From contig DASYSS010000047.1 of assembly GCA_036003045.1 (NCBI GenBank), positions 49,038-113,037 of the forward strand: a stretch of 64,000 nt of DNA, written 5' to 3'. This DNA is from Gemmatimonadaceae bacterium. Lineage in GTDB: Bacteria; Gemmatimonadota; Gemmatimonadetes; Gemmatimonadales; Gemmatimonadaceae. The translations under genes were made by a program, and so were the position numbers. The stretch's first letter is position 1, and the number at the start of each line of letters is the position of its first letter. Shown here one piece after another: positions 1 to 8,007 of the stretch. The notes below the pieces were generated by a model that did not search any database, was not told the origin of the DNA, and saw only the letters and a list, made by a program, of their open reading frames with translations.

Positions 1-1037
1 GTCGTTCCGATCGTCGTTCCCCAGCCCGGGGTGCCGACGGTCAGGAAATTCGATTGTGAGTTGTAGCCGAGCGACGACAGAGCGCGGCCGTTCACCAGAT
101 CGTTCGGCGTGGGCGTCGAAAAGCGACCGGTGACACTGAGCTCGTCCGTCAACGGACCGTCGATCGCGACCGATTCGACGGACCGGCTCGGAAGACCGGC
201 GCTCATCACCGAACCCGCGCCGAGCGTGACGACCGGACCGGGGCGCCGGCCGCTTCTCAGAGGGTCGGTCACCTCGACGATCGCCGACGCGACGGCGCGC
301 TGGCCGGAGCGGGTGCGCGCGATCATCGTCACCGCGACGTCGCCGAGATCGGCGAGCAGCGGGATGGTGGCGGTCACCGACCGTTCGATTGATTCGCCGC
401 GCGCCAACACGAGAGCCGGTGCGCCTTCCAATCGCGCGTTCCACGTGCGCGGCGCGTCGATCTCGAGGTCGAGCGTGTCCTGAAGATTGCCGGCGTTGAG
501 AATCGTGAACGAGAGCTCCAGCCGATCGCCGGCGTGGGCGCCGCGCATCGGACGAGTGGGCGTGACGTCGATGCGCGCGATGCGCGCGATGGCGACGTCG
601 ATCGGCGCGCGCACGACTGCTCCGCCGGCGGCGACGAAGCGAACGTATCCGGCTCGCGTCAGCCCCGCGTTGGCCGACGTGGGCACGCCGACGGTGAGCA
701 CGACCGCCGCCCCGCGCGCGAGGGAGCCGGTGCGCGTGCCGAGCAGCGGAACGTTGCCGCTGGCGACGACTTCGTAGCTGACCTTTCCCGCGCCCGCCAG
801 CTCCGCGGGCACCGGCACGTTCACGATTCGGTACGATCGCGGCGCCGCGGCGGCGACGACGACCGCGCTCACTTCGCGTTCGTCGCCCGGATCGCGAGGC
901 GTCGAGTCGACGCGCATCACGGTTCTTCGGTCGACGCTCGCGGCGAGCGTCGCGCGCGGCTGTTGCGCGTTCGCCGTACCGGCTCCGAGAGCCGCCACCG
1001 CGAGAGCGATCTGCACGAAACGCGGACGCCGGCTCAT
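1..1037 (-). CDS. Large exported protein of the pilus-like operon, partial (3' end outside window)
   Basis: The frame is open from an ATG at 1037 to the window edge, so at least 345 residues are visible and the C-terminus is missing. It begins with a clear Sec signal peptide (MSRRPRFVQIALAVAALGAG, cleavage near TANA-QQ). The next ~250 residues alternate beta-strand-like stretches of the CARDB/NEW3 Ig-like kind. From about residue 280 the pattern changes (TDELSVTGRFSTPTPNDLV) to short strands and turns, as at the start of an outer-membrane barrel. The start overlaps the stop of the preceding gene as ATGA, so it is the fourth gene of a subunit-chaperone-subunit operon. By position it could be the usher or anchor of the system, but I see no classical FimD/PapC signature in the visible part. 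Function is inferred from context only. Confidence 0.7.
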   Translation of the reverse strand, partial: MSRRPRFVQIALAVAALGAGTANAQQPRATLAASVDRRTVMRVDSTPRDPGDEREVSAVVVAAAAPRSYRIVNVPVPAELAGAGKVSYEVVASGNVPLLGTRTGSLARGAAVVLTVGVPTSANAGLTRAGYVRFVAAGGAVVRAPIDVAIARIARIDVTPTRPMRGAHAGDRLELSFTILNAGNLQDTLDLEIDAPRTWNARLEGAPALVLARGESIERSVTATIPLLADLGDVAVTMIARTRSGQRAVASAIVEVTDPLRSGRRPGPVVTLGAGSVMSAGLPSRSVESVAIDGPLTDELSVTGRFSTPTPNDLVNGRALSSLGYNSQSNFLTVGTPGWGTTIGT

Positions 1038-1549
1038 GGCGTGCTCACGTTGACCGTCATCGCGATCGTCGTCCCGTACGACGGCGCGGTGTCGGTCCAG
1101 TCGAGGATCATGCGGAGCTTGACGCCGGACGAGAACGAGTCGCCCCTGTTCATCGTCGCCGCGACGATGGTGCGCGCCGGATCCACCGCGCCCGCACAAC
1201 TGCTGGTCATCGACTGCCAGGGCTTCGACGCGTCGCTCGGCTGCCACATCAATTTCGAGATCGCCTTCGCACCGCCGAGCGTCGCGGTCGCGGCGCAAAT
1301 CTCGACCGTGACCGTGTGACTCTTGCCCGACGGCCCATTCGCGAGCGACACGTTGAACGAGATCGTCGGACCATCGATGTAGCCCGCGATATAGTCAGCG
1401 AAGCCGGGCTGGGCGAACGTCGTGGTCGAGCCGCCAGTGACGCTGAGGGTCGTCGTCTGTGTCTGCGCGCGAAGCGCCGGCGCTTGAACGCCGATCGCGG
1501 CCAGAAGTCCAAGGCCGAGGACCGCCGCGCGTGCGGCGCTCCGGGTCAC
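1034..1549 (-). CDS. Secreted Cys-containing subunit-like protein
   Basis: About 171 residues. A GTG start at 1549 is chosen because it overlaps the chaperone stop as GTGA and leaves a good signal peptide (VTRSAARAAVLGLGLLAAIG, cut after ALRAQ). A longer reading upstream is only shadow of the chaperone gene. The mature part is Ser/Thr/Gly-rich and strand-forming, with two cysteines (in VEICAAT and SSCAGA) that could form one disulfide, as in pilin or spore-coat-U-like subunits. It sits between the PapD-like chaperone and the large exported protein. I infer a surface-structure subunit or tip protein; no family is recognised with certainty. Confidence 0.7.
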   Translation of the reverse strand: MTRSAARAAVLGLGLLAAIGVQAPALRAQTQTTTLSVTGGSTTTFAQPGFADYIAGYIDGPTISFNVSLANGPSGKSHTVTVEICAATATLGGAKAISKLMWQPSDASKPWQSMTSSCAGAVDPARTIVAATMNRGDSFSSGVKLRMILDWTDTAPSYGTTIAMTVNVSTP

Positions 1550-2385
1550 GGGATATCCAGTTCCACCTGCCCAGCGGCGATCTCGGCCCCCTCGTAATCG
1601 AGGAGTGCAAGTAGCACGTATCTCCCCGAAGGAAGACTTGGAAGTGCGACGCCGAGGCGCCTCGTCGCGCCGGGAAGCGTGGGGAATTCGGGAATGTCGA
1701 TCTTCGAGACGACCGAATTGTCCGGCCGTCGAATCTCGACGGCGCCGTGGGCCATCGTCTGCCGTGCGCCGGTGTTCTTGTACGTGATGTCGAGCTGGCG
1801 AGACCGCACGTTGGACCGCGCGCTCAATTTGCCGCTCGAGATCGCGGGCTTCGCATCGACGACCCCGACGTCCGTCACCTCCGCGATGAGCGGAGTTTCC
1901 GGCTCGACGTACACCTTCACGCCGTACCGCACGCTGTATTGCACGGCGGACGACTGCGCGGTCCGCGGCGGTGGAGGATTGTCGATGAATAGAATGGCAT
2001 AGCAGCCATGACCGATCGCGGCCGCGCTGTCCACGGAAACGCGAAGCGTTTGAACCGAGCGCGGCGCGAGCTGCAGCACCGACGGGAACACCGTCACATG
2101 CGCGCCGCACGACGTCGGGAGCGTTCCTGTGGGATAATACCGATTCTCGCCGACCTCGCTGCGGTCCCAATCCTGGATGGTGACCGTCGCGTTGGCCGGC
2201 GTGATGCCGCGGTTCGCCGCGTGAAAGGTCGTGGTGACTGACCCGCCGGGCTTGAGCGGTACGTGCAGCTCGAGCTCGTCGACGGCGATCTGCGCGCCGG
2301 CGACGTTGGAGAGCGCAACGAGCGCGCCGGCGAGGGCGATGAACCGCCCAGGCCGGCGCGCTATGCGTGACATGCGAGAATCCAT
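1546..2385 (-). CDS. PapD-like periplasmic pilus chaperone
   Basis: About 279 residues from ATG 2385 (a second ATG at 2373 is possible). The signal peptide is MSRIARRPGRFIALAGALVALSNVAGAQ. The mature protein reads as two Ig-like domains in the order typical of fimbrial chaperones: an N-terminal domain with a QTLRVSVDSA strand and a FIDNPPPP segment, then a C-terminal domain ending in the strand-rich VALLDYEGAEIAAGQVELDIP region. Known chaperones of this type hold unfolded pilin subunits in the periplasm by donor-strand complementation and hand them to an outer-membrane usher. Placement directly after a secreted subunit gene and before another supports this. The usher partner is not proven in the window. 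Confidence 0.72.
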   Translation of the reverse strand: MDSRMSRIARRPGRFIALAGALVALSNVAGAQIAVDELELHVPLKPGGSVTTTFHAANRGITPANATVTIQDWDRSEVGENRYYPTGTLPTSCGAHVTVFPSVLQLAPRSVQTLRVSVDSAAAIGHGCYAILFIDNPPPPRTAQSSAVQYSVRYGVKVYVEPETPLIAEVTDVGVVDAKPAISSGKLSARSNVRSRQLDITYKNTGARQTMAHGAVEIRRPDNSVVSKIDIPEFPTLPGATRRLGVALPSLPSGRYVLLALLDYEGAEIAAGQVELDIP

Positions 2386-2404
2386 TCCCGCGCTCCTGAA
2401 CTGA

Positions 2405-2959
2405 TTACGGAGCGACGAGCGTGAACTTGACGTCGATCTGATACGAGCCGGGGACGTCAGTCGCGATGTTGTACGACGTCTTGTAGAACACACCGACCGG
2501 CGCGCTGGCCGTGGTCGGGCCGCCCGAGGTCATGTCGGTCGGCGTCGTCGTGAGCCCCACGTAACCGCTACCGTTCGTGTTCGACCAAAGCAGGTCGCTC
2601 GCCGGCTTGGCGTACGGGCCGGTGAACGCGGCGGTCGCCGCGCTGATCTGCACCTTGTAATTGCGGTTCGCCGAAACGGTGTACGTCGGACCGTTCGTCG
2701 GCATCTGAATCGTGCTCGACGTGTAGTCCGCCATCGTCGTCGGCGCGTTCAAGCTCATGGCCGTTCCCGCGCCCGTGAAGCCGCTCATGTTCAGCGTGAG
2801 CAACGACGGAATCGTGAACGAGTGCGTCGAGGTCACGACGCAAGGCGCCGGGGAGGCCGCCGTCGAATTGATCGAGCAGCTACCCGTCTGGGCCGCCGCG
2901 ATCTGTGCACTGATGGCAACTGCGCAGGCAGCAGCGCCTGCAAAGGCCAACTTCCGCAT
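2405..2959 (-). CDS. Secreted pilin/spore-coat-U-like subunit
   Basis: About 184 residues from ATG 2959, preceded by a GGAG Shine-Dalgarno six bases upstream; a TTG six bases further upstream is less likely. The signal peptide is MRKLAFAGAAACAVAISAQIAAAQ. The mature protein starts with a cysteine pair (GSCSIN and APCVV) and continues as Thr/Ser-rich beta strands ending in VPGSYQIDVKFTLVAP, a C-terminal strand like that of DUF4402 or spore-coat-U subunits. It is the first gene of the surface-structure operon and the likely main subunit, which the downstream PapD-like chaperone would carry. The family assignment is by pattern only. Confidence 0.72.
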   Translation of the reverse strand: MRKLAFAGAAACAVAISAQIAAAQTGSCSINSTAASPAPCVVTSTHSFTIPSLLTLNMSGFTGAGTAMSLNAPTTMADYTSSTIQMPTNGPTYTVSANRNYKVQISAATAAFTGPYAKPASDLLWSNTNGSGYVGLTTTPTDMTSGGPTTASAPVGVFYKTSYNIATDVPGSYQIDVKFTLVAP

Positions 2960-3050
2960 GTTCAACTCCGGTGAAGTGTTTAGCTGCGTCGCTAACCTGC
3001 GGCCTCGCTGCGGTTGCCCCCGCGCTACTTGCCGCTTCTCGACCAGGTTT
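2960..3050 (-). promoter_or_regulatory. Structured 5' leader of the surface-subunit operon
   Basis: Upstream of the ATG at 2959 the minus strand can fold into several helices. 3044-3049 pairs with 2994-2998 (AACCT/AGGTT), next to 3031-3035 with 2999-3003 (GCGGC/GCCGC). Inside lies a small hairpin, 3020-3023 with 3010-3013 (GCGG/CCGC). A separate TTAGC/GCTAA hairpin lies at about 2980-2995, just before the Shine-Dalgarno. It does not match the c-di-GMP-I consensus that I know. It could be a riboregulator or simply a GC-rich leader. The rest of the 2960-3302 gap holds only this leader and the terminator at 3191-3224. Confidence 0.35.
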
Positions 3051-3190
3051 TCGTGATGTGGCCTAGGGGCAAAACACTGACCACCGGGCTCGCTAGTGGA
3101 CGCGCGCGCACCAAGCGGAGATACTCAAAATCTTACAGTTCTGTATGTCGTTGCCCTCCAGGGGGTTCTACGACGGGAATCGGCGAGAAG

Positions 3191-3224
3191 AAAAAAACGG
3201 GAGCCTATGTCTCGGCTCCCGTTT
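3191..3224 (-). terminator. Rho-independent terminator
   Basis: 3195-3205 and 3214-3224 form an 11-bp stem (ACGGGAGCC/GGCTCCCGT core) with an 8-base loop. On the minus strand the stem is followed by a run of T (the seven A at 3191-3197). It lies about 80 bases after the lipoprotein stop at 3303 and separates that transcript from the surface-structure operon. Confidence 0.85.
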
Positions 3225-3302
3225 CGTTCATGATCGGTTGCTGACCCGCGCAATCTGCGGCGAACCTAGCAGAATACCGGGACCGCCGGGCCCCGAGAAC
3301 CG

Positions 3303-3740
3303 CTACGTGGAGCGGTTGTATATGAACTGGCTGCCCCCGAACACGACCGTCAGGCGCGTTCCCTTTACAGATCCGGCGAAGGAGACCGTCCCGCCGCCGG
3401 TCGTCTGGACGAAGTTGATCTGCTGCTGCGCGATCGTGTACGTGCCGGCGATCGTGGTCACGGTCGTGGACTTCGTGCCGTCGGCGAGCAGAGTGACCGT
3501 GTAGACGCTGATCTCTGACCACGTGCCGTCCGATCCGATGGCAATGGTGTCCGAGGCCAGGTCGAACTCCTGCGTCGTCGTGACCGTCGCGATCACCGGC
3601 AGGGGCCCGCCGTTGATCGTCGACAGCGCGAAGGATCCGGCGACGTTCGTGTCCGTCGGATCGAGGCTCAGGGAAGAGTCTTCCGTCGAGAGGCACGCAG
3701 CCACCAACAGGGGGACCAGCAGCATCGCAATGCGCCGCAC
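3303..3740 (-). CDS. Small secreted lipoprotein of unknown function
   Basis: About 145 residues from a GTG at 3740 (VRRIAMLLVPLLVAAC); an ATG at 3725 would shorten the n-region. The lipobox LVAAC predicts a lipid-anchored protein. The mature part (about 125 residues) is strand-rich, with alternating Thr/Val/Ile and repeated GTYTI/GTKST-like turns, as in lipocalin-like or DUF-type lipoproteins. The start lies only 23 bases after the 3' end of tRNA-Leu, so both may share a transcript that ends at the terminator near 3200. A longer frame exists upstream but it is translated tRNA and should not be annotated. Function unknown. Confidence 0.7.
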   Translation of the reverse strand: MRRIAMLLVPLLVAACLSTEDSSLSLDPTDTNVAGSFALSTINGGPLPVIATVTTTQEFDLASDTIAIGSDGTWSEISVYTVTLLADGTKSTTVTTIAGTYTIAQQQINFVQTTGGGTVSFAGSVKGTRLTVVFGGSQFIYNRST

Positions 3741-3763
3741 GAACCGCTCCGCGTAGAGGTGGA

Positions 3764-3845
3764 TGCGAAGGGGGGGACTCGAACCCCCAAGCCTTTCGGC
3801 GCCAGATCCTAAGTCTGGTGCGTCTGCCAGTTCCGCCACCCTCGC
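3764..3845 (-). tRNA. tRNA-Leu (anticodon UAG)
   Basis: The minus strand folds into a cloverleaf. The acceptor stem GCGAGGG pairs with CCTTCGC plus discriminator A (one G-U pair). The D-arm region is GGCGGAACTGGCAGACGC, the anticodon stem CCAGA/TCTGG with loop CTTAGGA gives anticodon TAG, a long variable arm CGCCGAAAGGC fits a class II tRNA, and the T-arm carries GGTTCGAGTCC. CCA is not encoded. The gene lies 29 bases after the stop of an outer-membrane protein gene and 23 bases before a lipoprotein gene. Confidence 0.96.
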
Positions 3846-3874
3846 CGACGAGTGGAAGATAATTGACCCGGACT

Positions 3875-4426
3875 CTAGAACGCGAAACCGAGGATCAGGC
3901 GTGTGGTCACCGTTGCATAATCCACGCGAACGCGCTGGCGTTCGCTCTCCGAGGCGAGAATCCGCTTGGCGCCGATCCCGGTGCCGACGAGGAACCGTTC
4001 GCTTCGTCCCAGCAGCCAGTTGTAGTCGAGCAGGATTCCGGCGGTCGGGGCGGAGAGTGATTGCCGAGTGGCGGTCACCACCTTCGAGTATCGAGTGGCC
4101 CCGGCGCTGATCCCAATCGCGAAGCCGCGCAGCACCGCTTCACTCGGATAGTATCGCACTTTGAAGTCGGCCGTCGTGAAACGCTTGTCATCGAAGTCTA
4201 TGTACGACCCCACCGCCCCGACGGTGATTCCGGACGACACGGCGTTTTCGAGCTCGAGGGTGAACACGTTCGCGGGAAGCCCGAGCGGATTGAACCCGAT
4301 GTACGTCTGTGTCGGAATCGGCACGCGGACGCGCGAAGCCGGAGCCTGGGCGCCCAGACGGGCGGTCGCGAAAGGAGCGGCGAGGGCAGCGGCGAGCGCG
4401 GCGGCGACGACGGCGGTGAATCGCAT
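3875..4426 (-). CDS. Outer-membrane beta-barrel protein
   Basis: 183 residues from ATG 4426 (a TTG directly upstream is not needed). The signal peptide is MRFTAVVAAALAAALAAPFA, cut near GAQA. The mature part shows alternating hydrophobic/polar strands separated by Gly/Asp turns (YIGFNPLG, GITVGAVGSYIDF, GFAIGISAG) and ends in LILGFAF. The terminal Phe is the usual BAM recognition residue, so a small eight-strand-type barrel in the outer membrane is likely. It is divergent from tig and precedes tRNA-Leu by 29 bases. No specific function can be given. Confidence 0.75.
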   Translation of the reverse strand: MRFTAVVAAALAAALAAPFATARLGAQAPASRVRVPIPTQTYIGFNPLGLPANVFTLELENAVSSGITVGAVGSYIDFDDKRFTTADFKVRYYPSEAVLRGFAIGISAGATRYSKVVTATRQSLSAPTAGILLDYNWLLGRSERFLVGTGIGAKRILASESERQRVRVDYATVTTRLILGFAF

Positions 4427-4596
4427 CAAACGAGTCGCATCAGAGATGGGAGTTGAAGACGAAGCGTCGTGCTGACCTCAACGGTAACGAGTTGGACGGC
4501 GCAATCGGTACCGCTTGCACGGGGCGGGTTCCGTGTCGCGCATCACGCGTGTCAACCGCCTCCCATCTCGCGGCACGCCCCCGCTAGCTTTCGCGC

Positions 4597-5835
4597 ATGA
4601 ACATCGAGATCACCCCGAAAAAGACCGATGGCCTGGAGCGGCTGATCGAGGTTCGGGTGCCGATCGAAACCGTCCGCGATGCCGAAGACCAGGCGGCGCG
4701 TCGCTACGCGTCGAGCGCACGGCTCCCCGGGTTCCGCCCCGGAAAGGCGCCCCCCGCGATGATCAAGAAGCGTTTCAAGGACGCAATCCGGCAGCAGGTG
4801 ATCGAGTCGCTCGTCCAGGAAGCGTTCCAGGAAGTGCTCGACCGCGAGAAGTTCAAGGTCGCGTCGCAGCCGCACGTGCACGACCTCAAGTTCGAGGACG
4901 GGCAGCCGCTCAGCTTCGAGCTTCACGTCGAAGTGCGGCCCGAGGTTTCGCTCGCGCGCACGCAAGGTTTCCGCGTGACGCGCACACGCCCCGAGGTCGG
5001 CGACGACGCGGTGCGCGATCAAGTCGAGCAGATTCGCGAGCAGAAGGCCACGTGGAGTCCGGTCGAAGGGCGCCCCGCGCCCGGGGACATGGTCCGCGTA
5101 GAGCTCAGCACCGCCGATGAAACGGGCGCCTTCCCCGAGCCGCGCGAATACCCCCTCGTGCTCGGCGCAGGTCAGGCGATCCCCGGCGTCGAAGAGGTGA
5201 TCATGGAGCTCAACGCCGGCGAGACGCTCGAGAAGTCCGTGCGGTGGCCCGATGACTTCCCCGACGAAGCGCAGCGCGGCAAGACGAAGCCGGTGCGCCT
5301 GCACCTGCTCGAGGTCAAGCGAAAGACGCTGCCGCCGCTCGACGACTCGTTCGCCCGCGGAGTCGGCGATTTCGAGTCGCTCGCCGCGCTTCAGAGCACC
5401 GTGCGCAAGGATCTCGAGGATCACGCAAATCGCGACGCCGACGCCGGCGTGCGCCAGCAGCTCGTCGACCAGCTGTCGGCCGCGAACCCGTTCGACGTGC
5501 CTCCCAGCTGGGTGGCGCAGCTCATCGACGGCTACGCCCAGGCGTACCAGGTGCCGGAGTCGGACCGCGACAAGTTCCGTTCCGAATTCCGCCCCGTGGC
5601 CGAGCGTCAGGTGCGGCGCGACCTGATCATCGACGCGATCGCCGAGACGGAAGGGCTCAAGGCGACCGAAGCCGACATCGACGAACGCGTCGCGGACGTG
5701 GCGTCCAAGCGCGGCGCCGATCCGGGACAGGTGTACGCGTCGCTGCAGAAGGCCGGCCGGCTGCGCGAGATCGAGCAGAGCATCACGGAAGACAAAGTGT
5801 TCGCGTGGCTCCTGGAACGAAACGAAGTCGCCTAG
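4597..5835 (+). CDS. tig: Trigger factor, ribosome-associated chaperone and prolyl isomerase
   Basis: 412 residues, near the usual ~430. The N-terminal domain carries the ribosome-docking loop GFRPGKAP at about residue 44-51. A PPIase (FKBP-like) domain follows at about 150-235 (PAPGDMVRVELS...IPGVEEVIMELNAGE), then the helical C-terminal domain with characteristic repeats up to VFAWLLERNEVA. The protein binds nascent chains at ribosomal protein L23 near the exit tunnel. It starts a proteostasis run with clpP 27 bases downstream, as in many bacteria (tig-clpP-clpX-lon). No strong Shine-Dalgarno precedes the ATG. Confidence 0.97.
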   Translation: MNIEITPKKTDGLERLIEVRVPIETVRDAEDQAARRYASSARLPGFRPGKAPPAMIKKRFKDAIRQQVIESLVQEAFQEVLDREKFKVASQPHVHDLKFEDGQPLSFELHVEVRPEVSLARTQGFRVTRTRPEVGDDAVRDQVEQIREQKATWSPVEGRPAPGDMVRVELSTADETGAFPEPREYPLVLGAGQAIPGVEEVIMELNAGETLEKSVRWPDDFPDEAQRGKTKPVRLHLLEVKRKTLPPLDDSFARGVGDFESLAALQSTVRKDLEDHANRDADAGVRQQLVDQLSAANPFDVPPSWVAQLIDGYAQAYQVPESDRDKFRSEFRPVAERQVRRDLIIDAIAETEGLKATEADIDERVADVASKRGADPGQVYASLQKAGRLREIEQSITEDKVFAWLLERNEVA

Positions 5836-5862
5836 TCCTCACCCGATACCAAACATCGCCTC

Positions 5863-6495
5863 ATGGCCACCATCTATCCGCCGTATGTGATCGAGCGCTC
5901 GCCGCGCGGCGAGCGGAGCTACGACATCTTCAGCCGTCTGCTGATGGATCGCATCATCTTCCTCGGCACGCCGGTCAACGACGACGTCGCGAACATCGTC
6001 ATCGCCCAGATGCTGTTCCTCGAGGCCGACAATCCGGACCGCGACATCTTCCTGTACATCAACTCCCCGGGCGGCAGCGTGTCGGCGGGCCTCGCGATCT
6101 ACGACACGATGCAGTTCATGAAGTCGCCGGTGAATACGATCTGCATGGGCCTCGCCGCGAGCATGGGCGCGTTTCTGCTCGCCGGAGGCCGCAAGGGCAA
6201 ACGGTCGACGCTGCCGCATTCGCGAATCATGATTCACCAACCCTCACAGCAGGGCGGCGGCGGGTCGGCGTCGGACATCGAGATCCAGGCGAAGGAGATC
6301 CTCTACCTCCGCGGCAAGCTGAACCAGCTCTGGACGAAGCACACGGGACAGTCGCTCGAGCGCATCGAACGGGACACGGACCGCGACCGGTACCTCTCGG
6401 CCGAAGAGGCCAAGGACTACGGCATCGTGGACCACGTCATCACGCAGCGCGGCGAGGTGGTGGAACCGAGCGCGCTGGCCGCCGTCACGAAGTAG
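5863..6495 (+). CDS. clpP: ATP-dependent Clp protease proteolytic subunit
   Basis: 210 residues with the complete serine-protease triad: Ser100 in [11 protein letters not shown], His125 in MIHQPS and Asp175 in [10 protein letters not shown]. The family feature [19 protein letters not shown] forms the substrate-positioning region. The subunit assembles into two stacked heptamers that receive unfolded substrates from ClpX, encoded next. The His region carries a Gly-rich insertion (QQGGGGSAS), one residue longer than E. coli. A 9-bp hairpin follows the stop codon. Confidence 0.97.
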   Translation: MATIYPPYVIERSPRGERSYDIFSRLLMDRIIFLGTPVNDDVANIVIAQMLFLEADNPDRDIFLYINSPGGSVSAGLAIYDTMQFMKSPVNTICMGLAASMGAFLLAGGRKGKRSTLPHSRIMIHQPSQQGGGGSASDIEIQAKEILYLRGKLNQLWTKHTGQSLERIERDTDRDRYLSAEEAKDYGIVDHVITQRGEVVEPSALAAVTK

Positions 6496-6498
6496 CCG

Positions 6499-6519
6499 CA
6501 GCCGCCGTGGCGGCGGCTG
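6499..6519 (+). other. Hairpin between clpP and clpX
   Basis: CAGCCGCCG (6499-6507) pairs perfectly with CGGCGGCTG (6511-6519) around a three-base loop. It starts four bases after the clpP stop and is not followed by a T run. It may protect the clpP 3' end or cause partial termination. The remaining ~150 bases before clpX hold no gene, and no promoter could be assigned with confidence. Confidence 0.5.
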
Positions 6520-6673
6520 TCACAAAACGTTCGTCTCGCTGAGTCGTCTCTTGCTTGTCCCGTGTTCGGCCCTTAACTCTCAGCTAGACTTTCCGTTCAT
6601 TCTCCCGCCGGTCGCGCGGCACCCTACCCCCGGGCCCCGCGACCACCTGAAGTCACCCGCTGAGTGAGATGTC

Positions 6674-7918
<1,245 letters not shown>

Positions 7919-7966
7919 CGCGCCGTTTGGACGGCGCCTAGACCCGGTGCCGCGAGGCGCTCGAAA

Positions 7967-8003
7967 AGTGTGAGGCGAAGCCAATCGCCTCACACTATTT
8001 TTT
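7967..8003 (+). terminator. Terminator-like hairpin touching the lon start
   Basis: AGTGTGAGGCGA (7967-7978) pairs perfectly with TCGCCTCACACT (7985-7996) around AGCCAA, followed by ATTTTTT (7997-8003). This is a textbook intrinsic terminator shape after clpX (stop 7918). Only four bases separate the T run from the lon ATG at 8008, so it also replaces any lon ribosome-binding site. It may double as a regulator of lon. Confidence 0.85.
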
Positions 8004-8007
8004 CGAC

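Noticed and set aside
534..1319. Long plus-strand frames opposite the surface-structure operon
   Set aside because: Arg/His-rich, no domain, and the minus-strand genes have signal peptides and coupled overlaps; high GC produces such shadows.
3764..3839. N-terminal extension of the lipoprotein beginning MAELADAPDLGSGAERLGGS
   Set aside because: This peptide is translated tRNA-Leu sequence; the real start lies after the tRNA.
6540..6600. clpX promoter TTGCTT-17-TAACTC
   Set aside because: Only partial agreement with sigma70 consensus, no evidence for transcription start; not reported as a feature.
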